NCBI RefSeq assembly: GCF_018691265.1
Contig: NW_024881283.1
Location: 10,411,731 to 10,475,730 of the forward strand
Direction of reading: 5' to 3'
Source: Tyto alba
Lineage: Eukaryota > Chordata > Aves > Strigiformes > Tytonidae
DNA length: 64,000 nucleotides
A program made the translations under genes and the position numbers. Positions 23,718 through 36,340 of the stretch are shown piece by piece; position 1 is the stretch's first letter; every line of letters starts with the position of its first letter. The notes under the pieces were generated by a model. It did not search any database. It saw only the letters and a program-made list of their open reading frames with translations, and was not told the DNA's origin.

Positions 23718-26094
23718 CTGCAAGACAAGACAAAACCAGCATTAAGCCACATAAAGTTTGATTCATAATCTTATGTAGGAAGGATCAGGAGACTCTTGGA
23801 CAGAGCTGTGACATTTGCAGGCTGAACAAGGCGTTGTCCAGGACATTTCCTCGACTGAAATAAAGACATTAAGACATCTGGGTTTTTTTGCTATATGGTG
23901 GTCCATGAAAGTGTTCAGAATGCTAGCTTTGCAGGGTAATAGGGGACAAATTTAAAATCTTGGAATATTTTTATGAAACAGATGAGTGGCTTCCCGTAAA
24001 ACTTTCGGCCCAGACATTGGGAAGTGTGGACTGCCTTATTGCTCAGCTGCAGAGATGCTCCAGGCTTGTGCTCCGAGGAGGTCCGGTGGTCTGAAGCCGG
24101 CACTGCCGTTCCCTCCGTGCCACGCTGGACCCTCCCCTCCCTGTCCACCCACCTCCAAGTCCTCACGCAGGAGGCAGGCAGTGCAGCACTGCTGCTTGCT
24201 ATTTTTAGTGCCATTCTCAGTGCCCTTGTCATCTTATATTGTTCTTCATGTTTAGTTATCCAAGTTCTTAATTCAGACCAGCAGAGACTTCTGAATTTGC
24301 CTACCCTACAGCTTATCTGCTCAGTAATGCGCATCTTGAATGCATGCTTTCCCATGTTCAGAAGTGGTTAATGCCATTACACCTCCCCAAGGGCAACAAG
24401 CTCATGTCACGGTATCGCTCGGTTTCTTGGCTCTGTATCTGTGAGTCTTGTCCTCAGTTCCCCACTGACAGCCACTCTAATTGAAGTGACTCAGTGCAGG
24501 CGTAAATTATGTAATTGCACGTCCTTGTCTCTGAGATGTAGGCACCATCCTGTGCCCCTTACAGAACCATGGAAAGACACATAAACCTTGCTCGATCTTA
24601 TTAAAAAGTAAACCAAAATAATTAATGGACGAACGAGATAAGCAAGTGCAATTGGTACCAGATGGTCTCTGGGTTCATTAGCAGAAGGAAAATCTTCCTC
24701 TTCAATTTAAGGTAGTCCTAAAATGTTTTGCTATATACAACGGATGTCTACTCAGCCCTCCTAGCTTTCAAGCAACTGCACGAATCCTCCTCCAGGAGCC
24801 AGAACGCATTCTCTATAGTTTTTGTGGCACCTTGGTGTTTGGCAAGAGCGGATCTGACGTTTCTGTCGACGGCCTTGCTCCGTGCGCCCTCCCGGGAACC
24901 CGACCAGCGCCGTGGGCTGAGCCGGCCCCAGCGGCGATGCGCGGAGGGTCCCGCAGCGAGGGTGCCGAGGCGGGCGCGGGGGCCTCGCACGGCTCTGCTC
25001 CCCGCGGCCCCGGCCAGTCACTTCCCTCCTCTTCCCCTGCAGACTTTGCGCATCCGTGCCCCCAGCTGTAAAGTGAGTGTGGTAATTAATTTGCATGCAT
25101 AAACATCCAAAAACATTAGAGCTGTTCACTGCATGTCTCCGATAGAAAAAAAAATATTACTGATCTCAGTACTGACTCTGGTAATATGGGGAAGAATAAA
25201 GAAAAAGAGGCTGAATGCTCATTCTGGGGAACCATTTCAGTCCCACGTGATCCTCAGCAAGTTACTTATGACCAGGTTTTCAATCTGGAATGCCCCGCAG
25301 TGTAAGCAGGAGACTAGCAAAACTGTCCAAGTGTCTCATTCCCACAGGATCACGCCAAAACATTTGGTTATTGACCGGTGGAAGGAAAATTATTCATCCA
25401 TATCAAAGCTTGCACATGCTGGTAGCTCGATCTAAGCTTCTTAGGGCAGAGAAAGTTCATACACAATATTATAGCAGAAACAATAAGCAAAACTCAAGTG
25501 AGTGTGAGATTCATCCCTGTCTTTCTGTTCAAAGCTTTACTGCCCAGAACATTTTAGCAAGGGATTTTTTATTTTCTAGCATCATCCTGAAGTGATAACC
25601 GTGTTCATGTTACATTGATTATCAACTAGCTGACATTAGGCTTTCTCCTAGCCCAGAGCTTTTAGGGCTGCTTTGGAGCATGTCTTACCACGATAGAATA
25701 GAGAAGGACTGGGTATGTGGATTATTGGTGTTTGATCCCAAATAAATTCACGTTCCAGACATCCAGCTGGATATAATAGGCTTTTTGACAGAAAAGAATT
25801 TTCTGTGCAGCCACCCAATACCTTGAATTTAGTGCCAGGCAATGAGAAAGCAGACAGGCAGAAGTAATATATTTCTGGTTATACTGCTGGACGCTGAATA
25901 TACTGGGACAATGTGATACCTGCTGCGGTTGCCAAGGTGTTGAAGAGCAGCCACCGCGTGCAACAGCCCGCTCGATCCCCAGAAGCTCGGGGGCCGGGGA
26001 GCGCCTGTCGGCGGGTCGGCACGGCAGCCGGGCGTGCTGAGCACAGCCCCGTCCCTCTTGGCTTGCACGCCTCTCCTCTAGAGATGTTCATCCT

Positions 26095-26240
26095 GATCAT
26101 TATTTAAAGAGCCTAATAACTGGCTTGAAACAGCTGATTAATGCGTAATCTTCATCATGATTACATAGCATAGCCGGCGTTAATTTGAAAAGCCAGCTAA
26201 TTATGAAAATAATTGTTGCAGCTTTTCCATTTGAGCAAAA
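26095..26240. promoter_or_regulatory. Candidate conserved non-coding element
   Basis: This is an AT-rich block between GC-richer flanks, dense in homeodomain-type cores (GATTAATG, GTAATC, GATTACA, GTTAATTTG, GCTAATTATG) and a SOX-like AATTGTTG. It is not repetitive. Function is inferred from motif density only; no conservation test was possible. Confidence 0.3.
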
Positions 26241-29200
26241 TGGAGAATATCAGCTTGTGCTATGGCAAGAATGAGGGATGTGACATCAGCTGGCTCGTCA
26301 CTGGGCGGGGGGGACTCCTGCATCCCCTGCAGCCCTCAACAGGGAAGATGAAGCAGTGCAAAACTGGGCTGCTGCAAAGTGTTCGGAGGAATGGACTTGG
26401 TCAGCTCTCCCTGTGCTCCCCGAGAGAGGGATGATGTGCGGGTCTTGCGACAGTAACCTCACTGTGACTCTACTCTTATTAAAGTATAGAAAGTCAATGG
26501 GCTATAAAAAGTCAACAACAAAACAGTTTCCACTTTTATATACTACCTATAAAAAAGTTTCACCTGAGATAGTAAAACTAAAGGCCCTTTAGTGTTGCTG
26601 TCTCTCTCTAAACCATTTCTGCCTCCACCCTATTTTTGAAGTTATTTCAAATGTCCCGGAGATTAATGGATGCTGCTCATTTGACCCTGTGCTAACGATG
26701 TTTTCCCAGTATTGCCTCTGTCTGCTCAGGTCCCAGCTTCCCCCTCCTTCTTCCTTTAACTCCTGTAGCTTTGCAGACAGATAAAAGTCAGCCGTGCTGA
26801 GGTCTGTCACACTTCGTAACGTTCTCCTGAGGTTCATCAGAGTATTTGCTGCCTGATCTATCCCAGGAAGGACCACGCTGTTCCCTTGACCAGTCAGTGC
26901 AGCCCACAGGCTCCCTGCGCAATGCTATGTGTTGTGCAACACACTCTGAGGTTTATCAACTTCGGGTTGAGTTTCTTTGCATATATGTTTTCCCCTGAAT
27001 ACCTTTTTGTGCCAGGGTTGTATGGCCTTTGGTGCAACGGGGTCCGGGTCTGGGTGTCAGCCTTGTAGAGATGCCTCAACACAAACTGTCAGTATCTCCT
27101 CAGTAGGACAGGACCAAACGCTATCAACCATTTTCCCTTACTTTTGCATATTTTTGATGGAGTCGTCCATTATTACATCTGACTTCTTGGATTGTAAATA
27201 TCAATCACCAGGCAGGTTAAATAATTATTCAGTTGTCTTTTACCTTTAAAGCAGGCTAATTGCTCTCCAGAGAATGTCAATCAGCATATGAGAAAACATG
27301 CTAATTGGAATCAACTTCACGTCTTGTTACTTTATGTTATTTTATTTGATGACCACTGACACTGCTGCTGAGGTGGGGAATTTTGAAGATTCAAAATAAG
27401 AATCCAAAGCAAACACCTGAAACTCTGCTTTAGATCTAGACTAGAAGAGCAAGAGTAGGGCCAGGCCACGGGAAGGAGGCTGGTGCTGCAGGCGAGGGGC
27501 GGCTTAGCTGCAAAACACGGAGGATCTCACTCTGAGCAGCAGCAAACGAGCCTCTCTGTCCGGGGCAAAGTCTGGACCCCATGGAACACCCCAAATCCCC
27601 CCGATGCCGACCAGAACAGGCCCAGGTCTGTCTGCATCAAGCAAAGACAGGCCGCGTTCCTCCCATCGCCAGCGGTGAGGCTGGAAAACCTTTGGAATGG
27701 CCCCGGGAGGGAGCGGGGGAGCAGCCTGGTCAGTGGGATGGGGATCCTGTTCCAGTGCTCTCGCCCATCCTGCGCGGCGCCTGCGCAGGCTGAGCGCAAT
27801 CAAAGCTATTTTTAGATTTTTTGAAAGCTAAGTCAAGAAAGTCGAAGTATTTTAGGTTTTCACTTTCTCCCCCCTTCCCCTTTTTAACAAAACAAACAGC
27901 TTCATTCTCGGAAAGAAAATTCCAACAGCCCTCAGTGTGTGGTGTGATCTCTTATCTTTTACTCCTTATGAAATCACTGAGTTACTTAGCTTTGAAGAAC
28001 AACTATTTCTGATAACACTTTTCTCTCCCCCGCTGACAGTGTTGTTAACACATTTAGACAGCTTTCTGACAGTCTCCTTCCATGTGACATCCTGGAAGAA
28101 ATACTTGTTTTGAAATAGCTCTTACTGAGGATGGAGCCAGCCTGAGCTCCTCCGGGGATGTGAGAGCTCCTGCCTCCGTCTCACAGGCCTCTCCTGCCCA
28201 GAGATCTGTATTTTATGTATTTTTTTTTCTCCGAGCTTACAAAATGTCTTTCTTATTAAACAGCAGGGCTGGCTGTGGCATGGCAATTTGTCCTCTTCTG
28301 ATGTGTTGTGTTTTGGGGACAATATTAGCAAATGGGCTGATCAGGACCAGTACACGTAATTTAGTGCCTGTTTCTCCAGGCTCGTCCCCAGGGCAGGAGG
28401 ATGGGAGAACCCTTCCTCACAAGACATGCCTTCCCTGGGTAGGCTTTGAGAATCGATGCTTCTGCTTATCTGACCAGTCTGGTGGAGAATATTTCACTGT
28501 TGTGGTCCAGGTCCCTCCAGGGCTGGTGTTTATAGCAATAAAGAGAAATGAGATAACACTGGTGGGAAGTAAAAGAAAGTTCTCAGGAGCACCGGGTTGT
28601 GCGCTGGGAATGGAGCTGAAACTCCCCGAGATTGCCTGTCAGCGTGGGACTGTTAGAGTCTCAGATGCAATAATACTGAATGCAGCGAAAGCAGCAAAAT
28701 CCGGAAGGCAATAAATATCACCAAAAAGGAAAAGCAATGACAGATTTGTTCACAAGAAACCTCTCCTTGCCCTTTCCCCCAAGGAGCTGCTACTATAAAA
28801 TGCTCCACGAGTAAATGCAGCTGAAGCTGGGGTCGGTCCCTCGCTCTGCCAGGCGCTGAGCAGAGCCCCTCTACCTGATGTCGATGCCAGCTGGTGTTCT
28901 CCAGCCAGAAACAGAATCATCCTGTCAACCGAGGAGGGAGGAAGGCGGTGCCGAGGAGTGCTGGGGGCTCCCACCCCCCAGCACCGATTCAGTCGAGAGC
29001 CCTTTCTCCCACCCGGGCAGCCCTTGCAGCCCGTGGGTGTGCGGTGGAGCTCTCTGCCCTGCTCCTCCCCGGGGACTCTGCGTGTGCCGGGCTCGGCGCA
29101 AAGGCAGCAGACAGAACTTGCAAGCTTAGGGAAACAAACCTTCTGGGGAGGAGCTGCAAATCATTTCTTAGGTCTGTCAGTGGGTTTCCAGTTTTGACAG

Positions 29201-30734
29201 AATGGGTCTGCGTTCCTGTCCCCTTAAACTGCTGCTGATCATGCACCAGCCCTGTCACTTCAGTGGGGCACTGCTTAATGGGATGCAGCACCGCCACGTT
29301 TCCAAAGCAATTTCAGGCTTCATAAACATGCATCACGCAAGAGAGAGCCTGTGCAGGAATCTGCTGCTGCTGCTGCTCGCGGGCCCAAGCTGTCCCCTGC
29401 CCACAGAGCCTGCTCCCTCTCCGGATGCTAATTGCTAAAAACCCAGGAGGAGGATCTGACTCGGAACGCAGGACGAGGATTAACCTCAGAGCCAGTGTGC
29501 CTGGGCTGCTCACACTCACACGCCGCCTGTACTCATTACTCATCTCTTTTACGGGAATCAAAAGCAATCGGGCCTGTCCCGGAGCAGGCAAAAGTTACTC
29601 CTCTGGCAGTTTCTCTGTCTCTCAGGTCCAGAGTATTTCCAGCTCTGTTTGGGTATTTCCAGCGGTATTTTCCGAGGGCCCCAGGTTCACTCTGCCTCCA
29701 TGACGAAGCCCAGGAGGGACCTGCCCAGCTGGAAGCTTCCCCCGTGTCCACGATACCCTACAGCGCGATGGAGCCAAGCAGGGGCTCAGCACAGCCCCGC
29801 CGTGGTCTCGCTTGGATCGCCGGAGTGTCCCGGCTGACGCTGCCGGATTTGCTCCTTTACGCCCTTCGGGGAGGCAAGACGTGGTGCAGGGAGACAACTC
29901 CTGCTCTGCTTTGAACCTGCTGTGAGCTCAGAGCAGGGACAGACACCGTGGAACTGCCCGTCCCTGAGGTGGCCGGGAGCTCCAGGTCCCCCCAGCACCG
30001 TCAAAAGCGAACATGAAAATTCCAATTTCTAACCCTAATGACAGCCCCCGGGCACCGGCAGCCCCCGCCAGCACAGCCGCTGCTGCCAGACTTCGGCACC
30101 GGGCTGAGGTTTAGAGGGGGGACAGTCCTGCTCTCAGCCTGGCTCCCCCAGGGCTGCTCGCCTCTCCGGGGGCGCCCGGGACCCCCACAGCGGGGGGAGC
30201 TGACGGACTGAGCAGCATTCCCGGGACCTCAGATTCCACCACATTTCGCAGCATAACGGAAGGCCAGGTACTTGCTGAGTAATGCCAAGAAAATGAATTC
30301 AACCAGAAAATCAGATATGCAAAACGTGTGTGTCCCATAAGGAGGGATTTTCCTGCCTGCCAGGGCAGAAAGCCCGTCACAGCAGGCTGATCCATTCCCA
30401 GGAGACAGTGTCTCCCTCTTTTCTCATTTTGATATTGAACATGCAGAATCCTATTTCATTTGCACTCTATTAGGTACTTCATGTCACAGGGGGTGACATT
30501 CTTCTCCTATGGAGAAGCTGTTTAACAGACGAGCAGTCAAGTGGCAAAGAAATACATTATTAATGCTTCTGGTTAAATTAACTGATTAAAACCACTGTAG
30601 CTAGAATGTATGTATCAGCACTTTACTGGCACTAAATGAGAAATTAATGGAATACGGCGGCTTGTTTTTTTAATGAAAAGCAGAGAGGGGTGGCGAGGAA
30701 AGGGGTGCCACCTCTCAGAGAAGTCTCCCGCTGG

Positions 30735-30860
30735 GTGTGCGGGCTTGGTTGGCGTAGCTGCCGCCTTTGGCTCCCGCTCGGCTCGTCCCGCGGGGCCGGG
30801 GCCGGGCTGGGCGCGGGCAGCGCCCGGGCCCGCTGGGAAAAAGCTTCTTCGCGGCTCCGA
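30735..30860. other. Short CpG-rich patch
   Basis: Local CpG and GC content rises sharply (GCCGCC, CCGCGGGGCCGGGGCCGGGC). It could be an internal promoter or a GC-biased hotspot. There is no linked exon. Confidence 0.35.
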
Positions 30861-31149
30861 CTCGCTTGGCCTAATTGGCAACGCGTCCTCTGCCGTTCCT
30901 TTGAACAGGCTGTTCTGGTGTTGCGTGTTTTACATCTGAGAAAGAGCATTTGCCACAGCAGCAGCGCGTAACCCTGACCAAGGGAGCGGATCAAAGCGCT
31001 AATCTGAGATCAAAGGCCTTTAACAGCGCTGCAGCAGAAATAAATTAAGTTAGCAACAGATTTCTTAATGATATTTACATTTTTAATTTGCAGAGTACAT
31101 GATTAAAATGAAATGGGCATTTTTATTTTCTAAGCAGTCTCAATTACTT

Positions 31150-31169
31150 AAAAAAAAAAAAAAAAAAAA
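31150..31169. repeat. A20 homopolymer
   Basis: Twenty A in a row on the + strand. No retroposon body is recognised immediately upstream. Confidence 0.95.
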
Positions 31170-31527
31170 GAAAAGCAGCATCATAATCTCCTAAGAATAG
31201 ATTCCCATCAAGATAAGGGCAATGAAAACACTAAGAAACTTTTAATTTACCCCATACACATCTCACAGCATAACGCAGATCTCCACAAGCGACCTGCGAG
31301 TTGCAGCCTGAGAAACCCCTGAGGGGCAGAGCTGCCAGGAGGGGCCCAGGGACACCCCACCCCACCACTTTCCCTCAGCGGTGGCTGGGAAACGCTCGTG
31401 CAGGCTCTGCCATTTTACTTCAAGTAGGCTTATTTCTCTGCGAAAGGTAGATCTCGCGGGCTTTGGGCTGCTCGCATTCCAGTTGTTCTCACTATCGGAT
31501 GCCTTACCAACTCCACGCCTGACACAC

Positions 31528-32270
31528 TCGGTGGCCTCCTGCAAAGGGGCTGCAGAGCTGGCGGACAAGGGAAGAGCAACTGATGCCATCTGCCCGGGCT
31601 TGTGCCAGGCGTTTGGCACTGTCCCGCACAGCATCCTTGTCTGTAAATTGGAGACACACGGATCTGGGGGGTGGAGCACTCGGTGGATGAGGAATTGGCC
31701 GGACGGGCGCACCCAGAGAGCTGCGGTCAACCGCCCGGCGCCCCCGGGGGGAGCGGTGCTGAGCGCCGTCCCTCGGGGGTCGGGGCTGCGCCTGGTGCTG
31801 TTTGACATCTCTGCTGGGACGTGGGCAGCGGGATCGAGGCACCCTGAGCAAGTTCCCTGACGACCCCGAGCTGCGGGGGGGGGGCACGCTGGGGGCAGGG
31901 GTGGCACCCAGAGGGACCTGGGCAGGCTGGGGGGGGGACCCGGGCAAACCTCATGGGGTTCAACAGGGCCAAGGGCAAGGTCCTGCCCGGGGGTCGGGGT
32001 GATCCCAGCACAGACCCAGGCTGGGCCCTCGAGGGGTGGCTGGAGAGCAGCCCCGAGGAGAGGGACTGGGGGGGCTGGGGGGGGGAAAACTGCCCGTGAG
32101 GCAGCCCCGTGCGCTTGCAGCCCAGAACCCACCCGTGCCCTGGGCTGCAGCCAGAGCAGGGGGGGCAGCAGGGCCAGGGGGGGGATTCTCCCCCTCTGCT
32201 CTGGGGAGAAAAATCTGGTGAGGATCCATAAGATCCCTTCCAACTCAAACCAGTCTGTGATTCCATGAAA
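31528..32270 (+). mobile_element. CR1 LINE fragment, older and internally deleted
   Basis: The + strand carries reverse-transcriptase-region remnants of CR1 ORF2: 'AFGTVPHSILVCKLETHG', then a stretch equivalent to 'W.TRW.RNW.DGR.QR'. Next comes the region around 'caacagggccaagggcaagg' and 'cccgtgcgcttgcagcccag'. It then jumps to the CR1 3' tail ('gatcccttccaactcaaacc', 'tctgtgattcc'). Several hundred bases of the consensus are missing between about 32215 and 32230, and frames are broken. It is antisense to GRIK3 in intron 1 and belongs to a different 3'-end subfamily from the two young copies. Confidence 0.88.
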
Positions 32271-33589
32271 TACTTGGGCTCGCTTTGTTTAATTAGCAAT
32301 TCAGATTTTTTGTGTGTGGGTTGCCACAAGCACGGAATTAAACCACAGCATTTATTCACGCCTCCCCTTCATGACGCCCCGCTGCTGGGGAGGAACATCT
32401 GGGTTGGGCCGTGCCCACCGGTGCAGGTCAAGCCCAATGCCCAGCCCTGCCCCACAGGAGAGGGGTGCGGGGGGGGTGAGCCCGCCTGGGCTCTCAGCTG
32501 CCCTGAGCAATGAGCAGCTCCCTCCCCAAAACCTGACGGAGAGTGTGTAGGCTCAGCAAATGTGTCCTGGAAATCACCGATGACCAAATAAATCAGGCAT
32601 GCTCAGATGTCATTTTTATGGTTGTGCTTTGGGCTATAAGCACGTTTTAAACTGTAATATATGGGGGGAAAAAATGTTTGAAAGCTTAAAATTATTAAGG
32701 ATCTATAATATGGGGTTTAGGCGACACAGCTGTAAGTGTATTTTTCTATTGTGTTTTATTGGCCTGTGGTGTAATCTAGTGTTAGATGTGATGTCCATCT
32801 GGCGCACAGCTCGAGCAAAATACGAAGCAGAGAAGCAAGGCCGCGACTGAAATAAATCCAGGCTCATGCCTGTGATCGAGTGGGCTTGTAACAAAACCTG
32901 CAGGATGATAAAATACTTCAGATTTGTCTTTATTGTGTGCGGTGGAGCCCAGCACTGGCACCGTGTCTCCCTGCACACGCTCCCCAGTTTCGGACTCCCC
33001 CGGCACCGCCGCGCGTGAGCCTTCACAGGCGATTAGTTACGGGGGCAAGAGCCGAGCAGGCAAACGCTTTCCTCACTTATCCCAGTGCAAATTGGGTCCA
33101 ACTGGTTTAATTTGTGAGAATTCACTGTAAGCTGGATACGGGGTGTTGAAAACCAAAACCGCTTTTTTGAGGAAAAAAGTTGCCTTCTCAGTTAAACTGG
33201 AATTTGGGCTCCGGGGCTCTTCGGACGTGCAGGGAACGGCTGAAGCGGGGGGTGGTTTGGGCAAGGGCTGCCGCTGCCTTCGGGCCACCCTCAGCCCCTG
33301 AACTGGTGACCAGCCACCGGGCTGTGCCCGGACGCAGATGCCGTACCTAAAAATGAGTAGAAGAATTCATTCCTAAGAATTAAAATTGTTTGTGGGAATG
33401 AACCTTGCAGAGGAGGAGCACTAACGCTGACTGGGCTTACGCTCTTCCCAGCAAGTGCTCAGCCTCGAGCCTGTGCAGCGTGGATGGCCATGGTTTTTTA
33501 AGTTCTCTGTCCATTTTCCTTCCCTACCAGTTATTAGCTCCCGTTTTACCTGGAAGGAGGCATATACCTGGTGTAAATATGAAATAGGT

Positions 33590-34010
33590 GTCCTGGAATG
33601 AAATGAAGTCTCGCATAAAAATCCAGCCCAATTAAAATTACAGTTATTGCACGTTAATTAAATTCTTCTTAAATATTCATTGCTAAGCTCCAGCTAATAA
33701 ATGTTAATACCTACCTGGCATGTAGCATATAATATTAGACTTAAGAAATCTAAATTAAGTTCTATACTTCATTTACAATGTAACCAAATACCAGCAGTCA
33801 ACTGATTGTTTCTCATTCTTGTGTTGATGCCTCAAAAAATCAGGGCTTTAAGTAAGATGATGCATTGAATAGCAAATGCAGTTTTGCAAATATTATGACA
33901 TATTGTTTGTCATCTGCCCTAAATATTTAACAGTTCAGTTTTACAAAATTTTTATGCCACATGCTGAGAATTTGCTCCTGATAGATGCTGAATTTGTCTG
34001 ATGAAATGGA
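33590..34010. promoter_or_regulatory. AT-rich candidate conserved non-coding region
   Basis: Non-repetitive AT-rich sequence with several homeodomain and POU-like cores (GTTAATTAAATT, TAAATATTCAT, CTAATAAATGTTAAT). Motif-based inference only. Confidence 0.25.
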
Positions 34011-34801
34011 TTCTACTCAGGAGCTAGCAATCCCAAACCCCTGTCAGGGTCTTCACTGCTAGCATCTTCTATTTTTTTTTCCCCCCTCTTTTTGAAATAA
34101 AGCAGAGAGAGGAGAAAAAACCCCACAGAGATCTCTGGAAAAATTGTTTCTGCTTAATCCCATCTACACTCCACAGAAAAACCTTCACGTGCAAAAAGAT
34201 CAAAGGTCTGGAATAGATTTCACCAGGTTCCGAGAGGTGCGCGGTGCGGAAAGGAGTTCACGGCTGGCGAGGTGAAAGTGCGCTGTGCTGCCGGTGCTCG
34301 GGGGCAGCCGAAGATGTAATTGGGAGATTTAGACACCTATTGTCGCCTTTTTATCTTCCTATTTTAATGTCGTTAAACAGAGAAAAAAAACCAGGCTTTG
34401 CCGGGCTGTGGTGCTGGCTGTGGGGCTGGGCGCGGGAGGTGGCGGGGGCTTGGGGGCAGCCCCCCGGCCGCCGCCCCCCGGGCCGCGCTCCGCCAGATGC
34501 CACGGAGCCCGCTTTGTTCCGCGGGGGGGTTCCCTCCGCTTCCAGGCGGTTTTTCCGTCCTGACCGAGCAGGGAGGGAGGAACGGGGAGCGTTTCTGGCA
34601 GCACGGGCAGCCCCAGCTCCGGAGCATCCTGGGGAGAGGGCGGCCACCGTGTCTGCAGGATCCGGTGGTTTGTGAGGAAACAAAGCTCAGCATTTTTTAG
34701 AAACACCTTCACAATCTACCTTGACTAACATCTTTCACGGTGGAAGAGATCTACCTAGGGTAGGCATTTTGTAAACGTGTGATGTTCAAAAATTTTTATG
34801 A

Positions 34802-34822
34802 TTTTTTTTTTTTTTTTTTTTT
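34802..34822. repeat. T21 homopolymer
   Basis: Uninterrupted run of 21 T on the + strand. Confidence 0.95.
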
Positions 34823-35200
34823 ATTTCTTAATTGTCAATTCTGAATTCCTAGGGTAATTACAGCTGAAAGATTTGCTGACTTAAAAGCAGCACTTTATTC
34901 TGGGGAATGAAAGAAAAAAAGGGAATGACAAAGGGATCTGCTCTGAAAAATGCTTTCATTATTTTTCTCTCATCTGCACTCTCAATTTACAAACAACTAC
35001 ACCCAGAGCAGGGGATGCAAAGGGACGCACTGGAACTGCCCGGCAGCACTACTGCAAAGGAATTTTACGTTCCTCTAAATGATCAAAATCAGCTATTAAA
35101 AATCTTTTCCATCTCATAAAGGAAACGATGCACATGAAAGAGCAGGTTGCGTGGGGCTGCGAGCGGACGCGGCGCTCGCCCTGGGCCGTGCTGACCCTGC

Positions 35201-36340
35201 AGCGGGCACACCCCACGGCGGGGCAGCACCCCACGGTGGGGCAGCACCCCACACAGGGCAGCACCCCACACAGGGCAGCACCCCATGGTGGGGCAGCACC
35301 CCACGGCAGGGCAGCACCCCACACAGGGCAGCACCCCACACACGGCAGCACCCCACGGCAGGGCAGCACCCCACACAGGGCAGCACCCCACACAGGGCAG
35401 CACCCCACGGCGGGGCAGCACCCCACGGTGGGGCAGCACCCTACGGCAGGGCAGCACCCCACACAGGGCAGCACCCCACGGTGGGGCAGCACCCCATGGT
35501 GGGGCAGCACCCCACACAGGGCAGCACCCCACGGTGGGGCAGCACCCCACGGTGGGGCAGCACCCCACACAGGGCAGCACCCCACGGTGGGGCAGCATCC
35601 CACAGCGGGGCAGCACCCCACACAGGGCAGCACCCCACGGCAGGGAAGCACCCCACAGCAGGGCAGCACCCCGCACAGGGCAGCACCCCACACGGAGCAG
35701 CACCCCGCATAGGGCAGCACCCCACGGCGGGGCAGCACCCCACACAGGGCAGCACCCCACGGCGGGGCAGCACCCCACGGCGGGGCAGCATCCCACGGCG
35801 GGGCAGCACCCCACGGCGGGGCAGCACCCCACACAGGGCAGCACCCCACGGCAGGGCAGCACCCCACGGCAGGGCAGCACCCCACGGCGGGGCAGCACCG
35901 CACGGCGGGGCAGCACCCTACGGCAGGGCAGCACCCCACACAGGGCAGCACCCCACAGCAGGGCAGCACCCCACGGCGGGGCAGCACCCCACGGCGGGGC
36001 AGCACCCCACGGCGGGGCAGCACCGCACGGCGGGGCAGCACCCCACGGCGGGGCAGCACCCCACACAGGGCAGCACCCCACAGCAGGGCAGCACCCCACG
36101 GCGGGGCAGCACCCCACGGCGGGGCAGCACCCCACAGCAGGGCAGCACCCCACGGCAGAGCAGCACCCCGCATAGGGCAGCACCCCACGGCGGGGCAGCA
36201 CCCCACGGCGGGGCAGCACCCCACGGCAGAGCAGCACCCCGCATAGGGCAGCACCCCACGGCAGGGCAGCACCCCATGGCGGGGCAGCACCCCACGGCAG
36301 GGCAGCACCCCACGGCGGGGCAGCACCCCACGGCAGGGCA
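35201..36340. repeat. Minisatellite B, 17/18-bp unit, about 64 copies
   Basis: The unit is GGCAGCACCCCACGGCGG (18 bp), intermixed with GGCAGCACCCCACACAG (17 bp) and variants CGGTGG, ATGGTGG, CAGCAG and CATAG. Each junction makes GGGG-CAGCA-CCCC, a short potential hairpin. Frames up to about 450 codons on both strands run through it purely because the unit has no stops. This is the largest tandem array in the window. Confidence 0.97.

Larger units (their letters stand above)
23718..31527 (-). other. GRIK3 intron 1, donor-distal part
   Basis: No exon is recognised. Contents are a candidate conserved block at 26095-26240, unassigned open frames at 26589-26876 and 28160-28714, a (CTG)5-6 run near 29361, a CpG-rich patch at 30735-30860 and an A20 run at 31150-31169. 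Confidence 0.8.
32271..35200 (-). other. GRIK3 intron 1, 32.3-35.2 kb
   Basis: Mostly unique sequence. It contains an AT-rich candidate conserved region (33590-34010), a CpG-rich patch (34400-34640) and a T21 run (34802-34822). No exon is recognised. Confidence 0.8.

Noticed and set aside
31263..32243. 326-codon minus-strand frame
   Set aside because: It is largely antisense to the degraded CR1 element and Pro-rich because of G-runs. No domain.
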